A program made the translations under genes and the position numbers. This document shows positions 24,361 to 34,400 of a DNA stretch of 64,000 nt, in pieces. The stretch covers positions 7,962,001-8,026,000 of the forward strand of contig CM056728.1 of assembly GCA_029844215.1 (NCBI GenBank). The letters are read 5' to 3'. Under the pieces are notes generated by a model. The model had not been told where the DNA came from, did not search any database, and saw nothing but the letters and a program-made list of their open reading frames with translations. This stretch comes from Przewalskia tangutica (lineage: Eukaryota; Streptophyta; Magnoliopsida; Solanales; Solanaceae). Every line of letters begins with the position of its first letter. Within the stretch, counting starts at the first letter, position 1.

Positions 24361-24750
24361 GTAATTATAAGCTCTCGTTAGCAAAAGGCATGACCAGAAG
24401 AATTGTGTGAAATAAGTGAATTTATCCAGTTGATGCATTCTTGATTTGGCTCAAAATCGAAGCAATTACGCTGAGACCCGGACCAATCTTGCTGAAGGAA
24501 TTCATTTTGATTTACGGCATTACAGGCTAACTTTCTTACTCATTATCTGCATATCCTTAAAACCGCTTACAAATTCAAATGTATATTTTTTGGGGTAAAC
24601 GATAATTTTGGAAAAAAATAATAAATCTCTCTTGAGTTGTTAAAATGGACAAGTAAAAAGAATATTTTTAATATAAAGGGACATGTAAAATGGAAAGGAG
24701 GAAGTCGTTCTCATACTTCACCTTTACTACTTTTAGCTATGTATCCTAAG

Positions 24751-25780
24751 CAGGGGCGGACTAACGAAATAATCATAGGGTAGACTGACTAAAAAAAAAA
24801 AAAAAAAAATTTAGCGCTCAAATAACTATATTACAATATCAATTTACGTTCTTTCGAATCACGAAAGTCATTGATAATAGCATTTATGTCAAAGTCATCG
24901 ACAATTTCTCTTTCAATATACAATAGCAAAGTATTTGTAAGATAATCATCTGACATTTTGTTGCGGAGTCGACTCTTCACAATTTTTGTAGCTTAAAATG
25001 CACGTTCATTTGTTGCAGTGGAAACCGGGAGCGTAAGCACAAGAGAAACCAATCTGAATATCAACGGATAGATTTTCGATCTTCCTATATCTACCATCCA
25101 CTTACACAACATAATAATACTTGAAAGAGAATTCAACTTCTTATCAGATACTTCAACTCCAAAGTGTCTTAACTCTATTGTCAACAATTACCCCAAATCT
25201 AGCTCTGTAAAATCCCCTGGATAATATTTTTTTTGCTAGCTCAGAAATTCGCTCAACATCAAATGAAACATATTTCTCTCTTGGATCAAGAGCACAACTA
25301 AGAGAAATCAACTTCAGTGCTTGCTCTCTCGGCCTAGCGCGCTTTGAAGTTTCTCGTTCACTTGAAACCCCGACATTTGTAACATGTTCATTTACCACAG
25401 ATGCATCATTTTCCAAAGATTTAGTGGGTTCTTTTGTTTTAAAGAACGAACTAATATTTTTTTATGGTTTTGACATTTGTTTAATATTCTCAAATCTGAC
25501 AAAAAAATCAAATATTTAAAATAACCAATCGTCTAACTAAAATTGAATTGGGACCACAATATTACTATCATAAATTAAATATTTCTAACAATTCATCAAA
25601 CTCAATCAATAAAAGAATTGGTTTAAAATTAATTATTTCCCTAATTTGTAATCATAATTAACAATACAAATTAAACCCAAAAATTATATTTACAAATTCT
25701 ATTAACAATCCACATTAATTTTATTTTTTTAAATGGGGTGGGCCAGGGCCCAGACTGGCCCAAGGTATGGTCCGCCCCTA
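24751..25780 (-). mobile_element. internally deleted hAT element with intact ends
   Basis: The ends are CAGGGGCGGAC (24751) and, inverted, TAGGGGCGGAC (25780), matching for all but the first base. They are flanked on both sides by the same 8 bases, ATCCTAAG (24743-24750 and 25781-25788), the duplication length diagnostic of hAT. The 1,030-bp interior keeps only the two ends of a transposase gene. A run of about 18 A's follows 24791. Non-autonomous. Confidence 0.92.
24831..25478 (-). pseudogene. hAT transposase remnant (TTF/hAT dimerisation type)
   Basis: The N-terminal piece (about 25380-25478) reads ISSFFKTKEPTKSL, like the start of plant zinc-finger/hAT-dimerisation transposases. Then ALDPREKYVSFDVERISELA and, at 24993-25187, the dimerisation segment LVLTLPVSTATNERAF. 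After an in-frame stop it continues ATKIVKSRLRNKM, YIEREIVDDFDINAIINDF, ending with a stop at 24831. The whole DDE core is missing, so the protein would be inactive. The order and C-terminal motif make the family call firm. Confidence 0.85.
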
Positions 25781-25788
25781 ATCCTAAG

Positions 25789-26044
25789 GCAAGAAAATGG
25801 AATAGATTAAAGGGGTTATCTATAATATATAGTTGTACGTTTCAAATTAATAACCTGCGCACAATGGACTTTTTTAAAAAGCATAAGAGGCCAGAAGCAC
25901 CAGGGGACAAACGAATGAAGTTGTTGCGGAGAGTACTCCCTTTAATTTCTTGTAAAGAAGGTTTTGATTAAAAAATCTAATACTACACTAAGTGGAAATT
26001 TCTATATAAGCCCCAGTTATTATTACCTAATACAAGGTTGAAAG
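25789..26044. other. non-coding spacer
   Basis: Short AT-rich flank between the hAT element and the next copia LTR; nothing recognisable. Confidence 0.5.
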
Positions 26045-26249
26045 TGTTAAGATAATTATGGACATTATCTTCATCATATCAATGTAATCAAATCAAATAT
26101 TATGTAATTAGGATGATTAGTATATTTTTAGCCTAGATTAATTTATGTAATTAGGATGATTAGCATATTCTTTGCCTAGATTAATTTTTGTATATTTGTA
26201 TATATATTATAATCTTGGAATGAAATGGACATGTAATCAATTTCCTTCA
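26045..26249 (+). repeat. 5' LTR of copia element D, with an internal 45-bp duplication
   Basis: Starts TGTTAAGATAATTATGG and ends TTTCCTTCA at the primer site. A unit of about 44 bases beginning ATGTAATTAGGATGATTAG occurs twice in tandem (about 26103-26146 and 26147-26190) with a few differences. Confidence 0.8.
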
Positions 26250-26263
26250 TGGTATCAAGAGCC
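26250..26263 (+). other. primer-binding site of copia element D
   Basis: TGGTATCAAGAGCC directly follows the LTR end; it matches the initiator-Met primer site with one extra A. Confidence 0.85.
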
Positions 26264-26501
26264 ACAATTATTTTTGCCCTAAACACCCCACCGTCGGCCT
26301 CAAGCCTAGCCAAAAACCACCTATTTTCGGTCTCCGCCCAAAACCCTAACTAGGGTTTTTTACAAACCCTAACCCTAGCCGAAATACTACCCTCCTCCCC
26401 TATTTTTTTTGTTTCTCCAAAACAAACCCTAATTAGGGTTCTCCATCTCCCTTCCTCTAATCACTTTCTCTTCCCATTTTCTTGAATTTTCTTGGGTAAT
26501 A

Positions 26502-27250
26502 ATGGTCGACAAACAAAAATCTATTCCGCTCTTGCCGTTAATAACGTCAAGAACTTTATTCCAATCACTCTTGAGATGGAAAAAGAACAATACTCTTGCA
26601 TACGAAGTAATACACCATATTATTCCTTCCAAGTCTTCATCGGAGACATCCGTTGTTGACAAAAATTTATGGTCTCGCTTAAATGTTATAGTCCTTCAAT
26701 GAATTTACGGTACAATCTCAAATGACCTTTCAGACCATTTTGAAATCGGACTCTACGACTCAACAAGCTTGGGAGCATTTACAAAAAAAATTCAACATAA
26801 TAAAATTTCTCGGGAGGTATATCTTGAAAACCAATTCACCAATGTAAAGTTGAATGATTTTTTAAACGTCTCCGCATATTGTCAAGAGTTGAAAATGCTT
26901 GCCGATCAACTTTCAAATGTTGGTGCGCCGGTGACAAATCAAAGATTAGTTCTCCAATTGATTGGGGGATTGAATGAACAATTTGATGGTGTTGCTACGT
27001 TCATTCAATAAAGTAATCCCTTACCACCATTCTATGAGGATCGTTCGAGATTAATTCTTGAAGAAACTCAGAAGCAAAAATATGTGACGGGGGCGACAAC
27101 CAATGTCGACATCGCTCTTATTTCCACCAACACTTATAACGATGATTTTAGCACTCAAAATTCTGATTCTGATAGTGGTTTGAACGACAAATTAATGGGT
27201 CAAAAAGGGGTCAAAATCATAACAATAACAAAGAAAAAATAATGGTGGAA
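26502..27250 (+). pseudogene. copia element D gag remnant
   Basis: Starts MVDKQKS at 26502; the family sequence then continues in another frame (VNNVKNFIPITLEMEKEQYS). Downstream come HHIIPSKSS, LWSRLNVIVLQ followed by a stop and IYGTIS, and ELKMLADQLSNVGAPVTNQR and LVLQLIGGLNEQFDGV, with another stop at TFIQ. Collinear with the gags of A and C. Not translatable. Confidence 0.82.
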
Positions 27251-27419
27251 AGGGACAGGATCGAATTGGCGTACAGGCCGCCGGTGGCCGCAACAACCGC
27301 GGCTAGCAGGTCCAAAATTGACCTCACTGGTAGCCCAACCAGCCGATCGGCGGCAAGCGATACCAGCGTGGGATGGCGATCGCAATCTTTGCATTGCCTG
27401 CACTCACTCGGCTCGATGG

Positions 27420-27575
27420 GCTCGACCTCCTCCCGCTTCTAGACAGCCTGGGATTCTCAGTTTTCGTTCGCAGCAATCTTTTGTAGCACATGGACCACCC
27501 GACCTCCTCCCTCTTCTAGACAGTCTGGGGTTCTCAGTTTTCATTTGCAACAAGTTTTAGTAGTCCATGGACCAT
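27420..27575 (+). repeat. tandem duplication of about 78 bp in element D
   Basis: Two diverged units share CGACCTCCTCCC, CTTCTAGACAG, GGTTCTCAGTTTTC-type and GTAG-CATGGACCA segments. The first runs about 27422-27498 and the second 27499-27575. It falls in the gag tail/protease linker and adds about 26 codons of repetitive sequence. Confidence 0.7.
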
Positions 27576-27599
27576 CTTCCGCAAGTTACGCTCCAACGG

Positions 27600-28790
27600 A
27601 TATGGAAAAAGCCATGAATAACATGAATCTAAGTATTCCTGATGATTCGTGGTACATGGACACGGGGAAAACGTCACATATCACGGCATCTCAAGGTACT
27701 CTCTCACCGTATTTTAATATGAGCAGTAATAAAAATATTGTTGTTGGCAGTGGGCAGAAAATTCCAATTCTTTAGGTTTTTCATGAAGGATTTTCAGACG
27801 GGAATGCTACTAATGAGATGTAATAGCATTGGGGAGTTGTATCCCATCACCACCACTATCAACAACCAAGTCACCAATCCATCAGCCTTTGCAGCTATTT
27901 CTCCTATTTTATGGCAGAACCGGTTGGGGCACCCGGGAGCACTGGACTCTCATGTTTTCCAAGCTTGTATTTTTGGGAAACATGCTAAACTTCCTTTTCG
28001 TTATCTGCTTCTAATACTCTTATGCCTTTTGTTCTCATGCATAGTGATTTGTGAACATTCCCGATTTTAAGTTTGGCATGTAATAAGTATTATATACTTA
28101 TTTTGGATGATTATTCAAATTTTCTATGAAAATTTCCCATAGGACAAAAATCGCATGTCTTCACCTTTTTTAAACAATTTAGCTTTTATCAAAACCCAAT
28201 TTGAGAAATCCATTAAATATTTTTAATGTGACAATGAGAGAAAATTCATAATGACCAATTTAAGGAATTTTGTCACCAAAATGGAATGTCCTTACATCTT
28301 TCATGTCCATAAACTTCTCCTGAAAATGGGAAAGCTGAAAGAAAAATCAGAACAATCAACAATCTAATTCGCACACTTCTTGTGCATTCGTCCATACCAC
28401 TGTCTTTTTGGCATCATGATATTTAAATGGCCACATATTTTTAAACATTCTTTTTAGCAAACTACTCTCAAACCTATATCACCCACACAAATGTTATACC
28501 ATCATATTCCTTCCTATACACATTTGAGGGTTTTCGGGTGTTTATGGTATCCCTTGTTTCCGTCCATAACCATAAACAAGCTTTAAGTTCATTCCACTCC
28601 TTGCGTTTTTTTTAGAATACCCACAAAATCATAGAGGATATAAGTGATATGATATGTCTAATGGAAAAATTATCATCTCATCACGTTATTTTTTATGAGT
28701 CTACATTCTCGTTTGCTAAATTTCACGTGGCGTCCCCACCTTCATACGAATTTTTAGAAGTTGGGATACATTCAATTTTAATCACCATCT
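27600..28790 (+). pseudogene. copia element D protease-integrase remnant
   Basis: The protease motif WYMDTGKTSHIT is at about 27649-27684 (the usual Ala after Gly is Lys). Then come a GAG-pre-integrase piece (RCNSIGELYPITTTI, LWQNRLGHPG) and frame-broken integrase core fragments to about 28790. It ends before any reverse transcriptase. Confidence 0.8.
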
Positions 28791-28875
28791 ACATGCCCAA
28801 CCCAATACTGCCTCGGTAGACCAGCCCTACAACAAAATGGGACTAGGCCAGTCCGAGCCGAGAAGCCCACCACAT

Positions 28876-29241
28876 ATGGAGGAGATAATGAAAGGGGCAT
28901 GGTCACCTGAGGAAGACCAAAAATTGAAAGCTTATATCATGAGATATGGCATTTGGAACTGGAACCTAATGCCTAAATTTGCAGGTCTCACCACTAATAT
29001 AAACCTTGTTTGATTTATTTCAAATTTCACCCTATCTATCTAATGCTTTCTCATTATTCCTTCTCACTTGTTCACTAGCAATTTGTAACATTTTTCCGGT
29101 TAAGTTTATCATGTTGTGCTTAATTTGTCTATATTGAACTTTGATCATGGTTCAGGGCTTTCAAGAACGGGGAAAAGTTGTAGATTTAGATGGATGGACC
29201 CTGATGTTAAGAGAGGACCCTTTAGCATGGAAGAAGTATAA
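28876..29241 (+). pseudogene. R2R3-MYB gene fragment with its first intron
   Basis: Exon 1 (28876-28984) encodes MEEIMKGAWSPEEDQKLKAY and GIWNWNLMPKFA. The intron 28985-29155 has GT and TTCAG ends. Exon 2 resumes GLSRTGKSCRFRWMDPDVKRG, then PFSMEEV and a stop at 29239-29241. The intron position matches the conserved first intron of plant R2R3-MYB genes. Family members normally have an Asn-Tyr-Leu-Arg-type stretch between RW and PDVKRG; here it is lost, and the R3 repeat ends almost at once. Probably a dead fragment. It lies directly against truncated copia element D, so capture or a rearranged breakpoint is possible. Confidence 0.8.
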
Positions 29242-31448
29242 ATAGTCATCAAAATGGCAAGCGACTCCTCTCTCCATTTTCCCCCCCAGTGGGGTCTTTA
29301 AATTATTACACGTGTCCCTATAGAAAATAAATGGTTCAGATTCAGTTGATGAGTACTGTACCATCTCCGATATTTGTTCGAGCTTCGACCAGTACTTGGA
29401 TACGACTTCATCCTGGTTTGATGTACTTTAGGATGCCCAACATCTTATTTTCTGAAAGATGTATGTTAGTATAACTTAGAACCCAAGTTTTGCTTTTTTT
29501 CATTAAACAAAGCCAATTAAAAAGGACAAATTAACTTGTACAAGTTATTTGAATGAGTAATAAAAGTTGTTCTAGGAAAGAGTTGAATATCTATTTCTTG
29601 TTCCTGTGTTTCGAGTGTTTAATTTCAATATGTGAGTAGAATGAACAGGCGTTTGGCCACAGACTCCAAATATTTTCATTTTATTTGGAAGCTATGAAGT
29701 TGGTTTTTTGTAAAGAATAGTTGAAATAATATTCATGCACTTAATACAACTTCAAAAATAAAAACGAGTTGGAAAACAAGTTATAAGTTGTGTTTTCATA
29801 ACCTCTAAATTTGAAATAAAACTCCAAGTTGGATTTGAAGTTTTCATGGTCAAATACTGATTTTCAAATAAAGCGAAAAATTATTTTAAAAAACAATTTT
29901 TTTTATAAAATTTCCATTGGAGCGGAGAGAGTACTTGTTAGTTCTTACCTTCTTGACTTAACTAACCTATTTTTTTCCATCACTTACCTAATTAGTAGTA
30001 ATAGGTTTGCCACTAACTTACATAATTAGTATTTACAAGTTCCCCACTTCCCCTTTCTTTTTATATTTCCTTTCTTAAACACCCTGGCAAAATCTACCAT
30101 TACATATTTATTTACATCAAAACCATAAAGTTATTTTCAGTAAGCTATGTTGAAGAGCTTCTGATATAACCTTAAATGAGGGAAATGCGTTCTACCATAA
30201 TGGGGTAAGAGACTTACCTTGATTGGACTATCAAACCATTGCACAGCCGAGAGAACTGCATATATCTCAGCTTAAAGCTTACTTTCTGCATTTACATTTG
30301 TCTAACTATCGCCACCAATTCTCAACGCCAGCCACAGATATGACGATATTTTTGGCCAAGAACTTCTGTGTTTAAAATACCATGTACTCTCTATGTTCAA
30401 GTTTATTTCTTCGATTTCCATGGCTGCAAGCAGATAAAAGAAGGAATGGCATTGCATTCACCATCTTCGTTAGCGTAGTTGCTGGTCTTCTCCACCATTG
30501 TAAGCATGACTACTCCAAAGTACATTCTTCAACATTAAACACACAGCTACCCATGAAGTATTTCTCCAGGTTTCCTCTAGCAAGCCATTAAGCAAGAAAA
30601 CCCCTCTTTTTTACTTCTGATCACTTCCCATGCTGAATTTGCCAAAGAGTGTCCTGTGGAAGTAAGTTCTGTTTGAATGGGATTATCTAGTTCTTGTAGC
30701 ACTGGTGCATATGGGTATGTTTCTTCAATGAACTTAATGATGCCTTCATTCTCATATGTATGTTCCAATCGTTGTTGCTAACAAAGTCCCTTTCTCTTAT
30801 CTTCCTCCTCACTTGACATGCACTTGGTCCAGCTCAAGCACGTGACCCCCCCCCCCCCCCTTTAAGCTATATAGGCTTCCATTTCAAGACAGTCCTATGC
30901 ACTTGGTCCAGCTCAAGTACATGACCCCTCCCCCTCATATTTGGGCATCTAATCGAGGAGGTTCAGATATAATTTCCGCAATGAACCCCGTCTTCTTTCT
31001 GAACATCCCTTGCCCAAGCAGGCTGATTCTTGCAGGTAAAATAACAGTAATGATAATTAATGGGCCAGGACCACCACGGTAATCATAATAATGGTGCAAT
31101 GACTTGGCTTGGATTCAGCAGCACAACTCAATTATGATGTAGAATTAAGTTCTATATCAACTTCAGTAGTTATAACTGACTACACCATATCTGACAGTCA
31201 AAGCAAAAAATAAACAATACATTTATTTACAAGATCCAATTAGATTTTATCTCACCAGGACTACTGGCTTTCACCTACATACAATGAGAACTTTATGTAA
31301 TGGATCAGTTATGTAAACAAGAGGGGGTAAAATCAAGCTTGATCAGAGTTCTAGTTTAATCAAAATGAGCGTGGAACAGCCTGATAACCAACCAATTTGA
31401 AATGGTATAATGAATAGGAAAAACATGGCCTGAGCGTCAAAAAGTTGC
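29242..31448. other. mostly non-coding; contains an unidentified 63-codon minus frame
   Basis: About 29649-29875 has the look of a degraded Solanaceae MITE (GCGTTTGGCCAC at one end, CATGGTCAAATACTG at the other), unproven. The minus frame at 30577-30768 (beginning MEHTYENEGIIKFIEETYPY) has protein-like composition and is followed on the same strand by AEIYAVLSAVQWFDSPIK near 30200-30260, so a decayed gene or retroelement may lie here; I do not recognise it. The right end, 31100-31448, would be the 3' untranslated region of the next gene. Confidence 0.4.
30818..30930 (+). repeat. short direct duplication around a C-homopolymer
   Basis: CACTTGGTCCAGCTCAAG occurs at about 30820 and again at about 30900, each followed by a near-identical (C/T)A(C/T)(A/G)TGACCCC run. 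The first copy runs into 15 consecutive C's (30846-30860). Confidence 0.85.
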
Positions 31449-34400
31449 TCAAAGTCCTGGTATCGATTCAAGATTGTATTTCTCTACAGTTGAAATTTCA
31501 TTCGCTCGGTTTTCTGGCATTTTAGGCTCCTTCATGGCATCGAGAGTGTGTAGATATGTATAGGAGGCAGTTCTATTTGATGGAGGAGTAGGATTGCTGA
31601 TTCTGCTAGCAAGGAAGCGGCGAATCAGGCCTCTGAGGAAGGGAGCCATGGTGTCTGGCTCATGCTCCAGGTAGTACATAATACCACCCATACAGGCGCA
31701 AAACAGGGGCACCTGTATAACAATCAGAAATGGCATATTTGCTGCTTGATAAGTTTCATTTCATGATTTCTGAATTACGCACCCCTGTACTTTAAGAGAG
31801 AACCAATATTTCCAGAACAAACTTCCCATTCATAGTTTAATTTTTTTAATGTTTATCCACGATATGCTTTAATTATACGAGTAGACAATTAAGTAGTCAT
31901 ACATTGTAGGACGAAATTTTATGAGTGGTTGACAGTGCAACAGCACCAACTTGCATGAAAGGGGAGACAAGATACCTCTGCATTCTTGATATCCGGAAGC
32001 AAATGACGATTCACTAGTATATACCACAAAGAATCTGCAGCTCGAGGAAGAACATATAAGGCAAGTTCTCCACGTCTAGCTTTCTTCTCCAGCAACACAG
32101 AGAGGCCTGAGACGGCCCCAGCTACCCAATATACAAGCTTATGATCCTTTGATGCCACTTTCCGGTGGGAACATATGACAGCCTTTTATTGAGATAGAGA
32201 AGTTAATCAGTAAAGCTAAGTGAGTCAACCAGCAGCATCAAAAAAAGAGCCTAGGGACTCCCGGATGTATGAGGCATCAAGATCATACCTGAAAGATTCC
32301 CACAAAAGCGGACAAGAAGGTCGTCGAGCGAACAGCCCCTGTAAGAGCATACCAACAGGTGCGTGTAGGAGCATCCATAAACTGGGATAACATTTACATA
32401 AGATAAGCAAGTGTTATAAAAAGAATTACTTTAGTAGCAGCACTTCTTTTTGTTTTGAAAGGTAACAGTAGAATATATCGTCAGCCAAAGTCTTTGCTGG
32501 GGGCCATATAACAGTTCAAAACACAAAACAAAAGTGAGTCCTTGTCTTACAAGGATTCTATAATATCTAACAGAGAGTCTGCTTCTTCTAAAAGTTCTTT
32601 ACACCAAAAGTGAAAAAAAAAAAATAGAAAGCTCATCTTAATTTTCTGAATAGAGATACTTCTTTCTCCAAAATATCTTGCATCCCGTTCCTTCTAAATA
32701 GATCACCAAATACATTCAGGAATTGTCTTCCACCATTTCTTCTAGTCTCACGTTTCCTCCCATGTTCCAGGAAGCAACTAATTCTCCAGGAAGCTTTGTC
32801 ATGATCCAGTTGATTCCTTTCATGTTAAAAATAGTTGCCACAGCTGATTAGTCACTCACTACACAATGCAAAAATAAATGGTTGATGCTTTCCGATTCCT
32901 TCCCAGATAAATAACATTTAGAACATAGTTGCATCCCTGTTCTCTTAAGATTTTCTTGGGTCCCACATGCTTCTTTTAACTACCAAACTAAGTAAATCAA
33001 GCCACCTTATATGATATTTTAACTTTCCAAATGTGCTTCCGGGACCAGATGTGCCCAGTAACAGTGAGTAAAATGTAGGCAGATTTCACTGTGTATTCTC
33101 TGCTATGTTGCATCAAAATCAATCTCTTCATTTGTTGTAGTTCCTTGAAATTGTTCCATCACCTTGAGTAGTTCAACCAATCTATTAACCTCCCAGTCAT
33201 TTAGAAATCTTCTGCAATTTAGATTCCATCCCTGTTGATCCCATACCTCATGAATTGTTGCATCATAATACCAGACTAAAAAGGTCAGGAAATAGCTCCT
33301 TCAGAATACCTTGTTCACTCGCTCCAATTATCCTTCCAGAAGGAAATCTTCACTCCATTCCCAACTTTGTAACTAATGTTGCTTCCAAAATGAGGCCTTA
33401 AATCCCTGATAGAACTCCAGACACTCACTCCAACAGGGGTTGCGACTTTTTAAGAGCACCATTGTCCCTCTTGCTCATATTTACAGTAATGACTCTTCTC
33501 CACAATCATGTTCCTCCGAACTGAATCTCCAAAACCATTTCATAAGTAAACTTCTATTATGCTGCCCCAAGTTCCTTATACATAAACCCCCTTCATTTTT
33601 ACTGTTTAGCAAAGTGCTCCACTTGGAACGGCAGCATCTCCTTTCTTTGTTGCTTTGCCAATTGAAGTTTCTTCTCGGCGTCTTTTCCACTTTTGCAGGC
33701 AAAGGGAATAGAGACATCATGTGTGTAGGCAATGAACCAAGTACAATGTTTAACAAGATTACTCTACCCCCAAAGAAAGGTACTGATTTTTCTACCTAGC
33801 AAATCTATTTTCGCATCTTTCCAAATATCTGGCCACTTGCTTTTCGATCCCAAAGGCATCCCTATAGGGAGATAACCAACTTCACAACCTAGACACCTTG
33901 CAAGTATCTATACATCAACCACTTGATTCACCAAAAATAAGAGACTTTTCGTCCAATTCACGTGTAGTCAGACACTGCTTCAAAGACTGTCAAAATTAAT
34001 CTTAAATGTCTGAGTTGCTCCATATTTTCATCACAAAATATCAGTGTATCATCAGCATATAAAAGGTAGGAGATCTCTATGTTGTTGCACTTTTATTTGA
34101 GACCTTAAACCCCCTTAACCAACAACTTTGATTAGCCTGTTTCTCCATACGGTCAAGTTCTTCCATAACATTAATGAAAAGAAAAGGTGATTGGGGTATT
34201 AGGTTCCCTTTGAGATGGAAAGAAACTTTCAGGAGATTCATTTATCAGAATGCAGAATCTAACAGTTCTAATACAAAAGAATATTCATCTGATTCATTTG
34301 TTTCCAATTTGCGCAAAATTACTAGTGTTTGACCTTTTAGTCTAGTACCCACACATTCATTTGTTATTAATGCCGCATCCATTGTTTTATTCCTCCAATG

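Larger units (their letters stand above)
26045..28859 (+). mobile_element. truncated Ty1-copia element D
   Basis: Plus orientation: LTR 26045-26249, primer site TGGTATCAAGAGCC (26250-26263), gag, protease, then decaying integrase. Reverse transcriptase, RNase H and the 3' LTR are missing. The element stops at about 28860, where a MYB coding fragment begins. Stops and frameshifts throughout. Confidence 0.88.
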
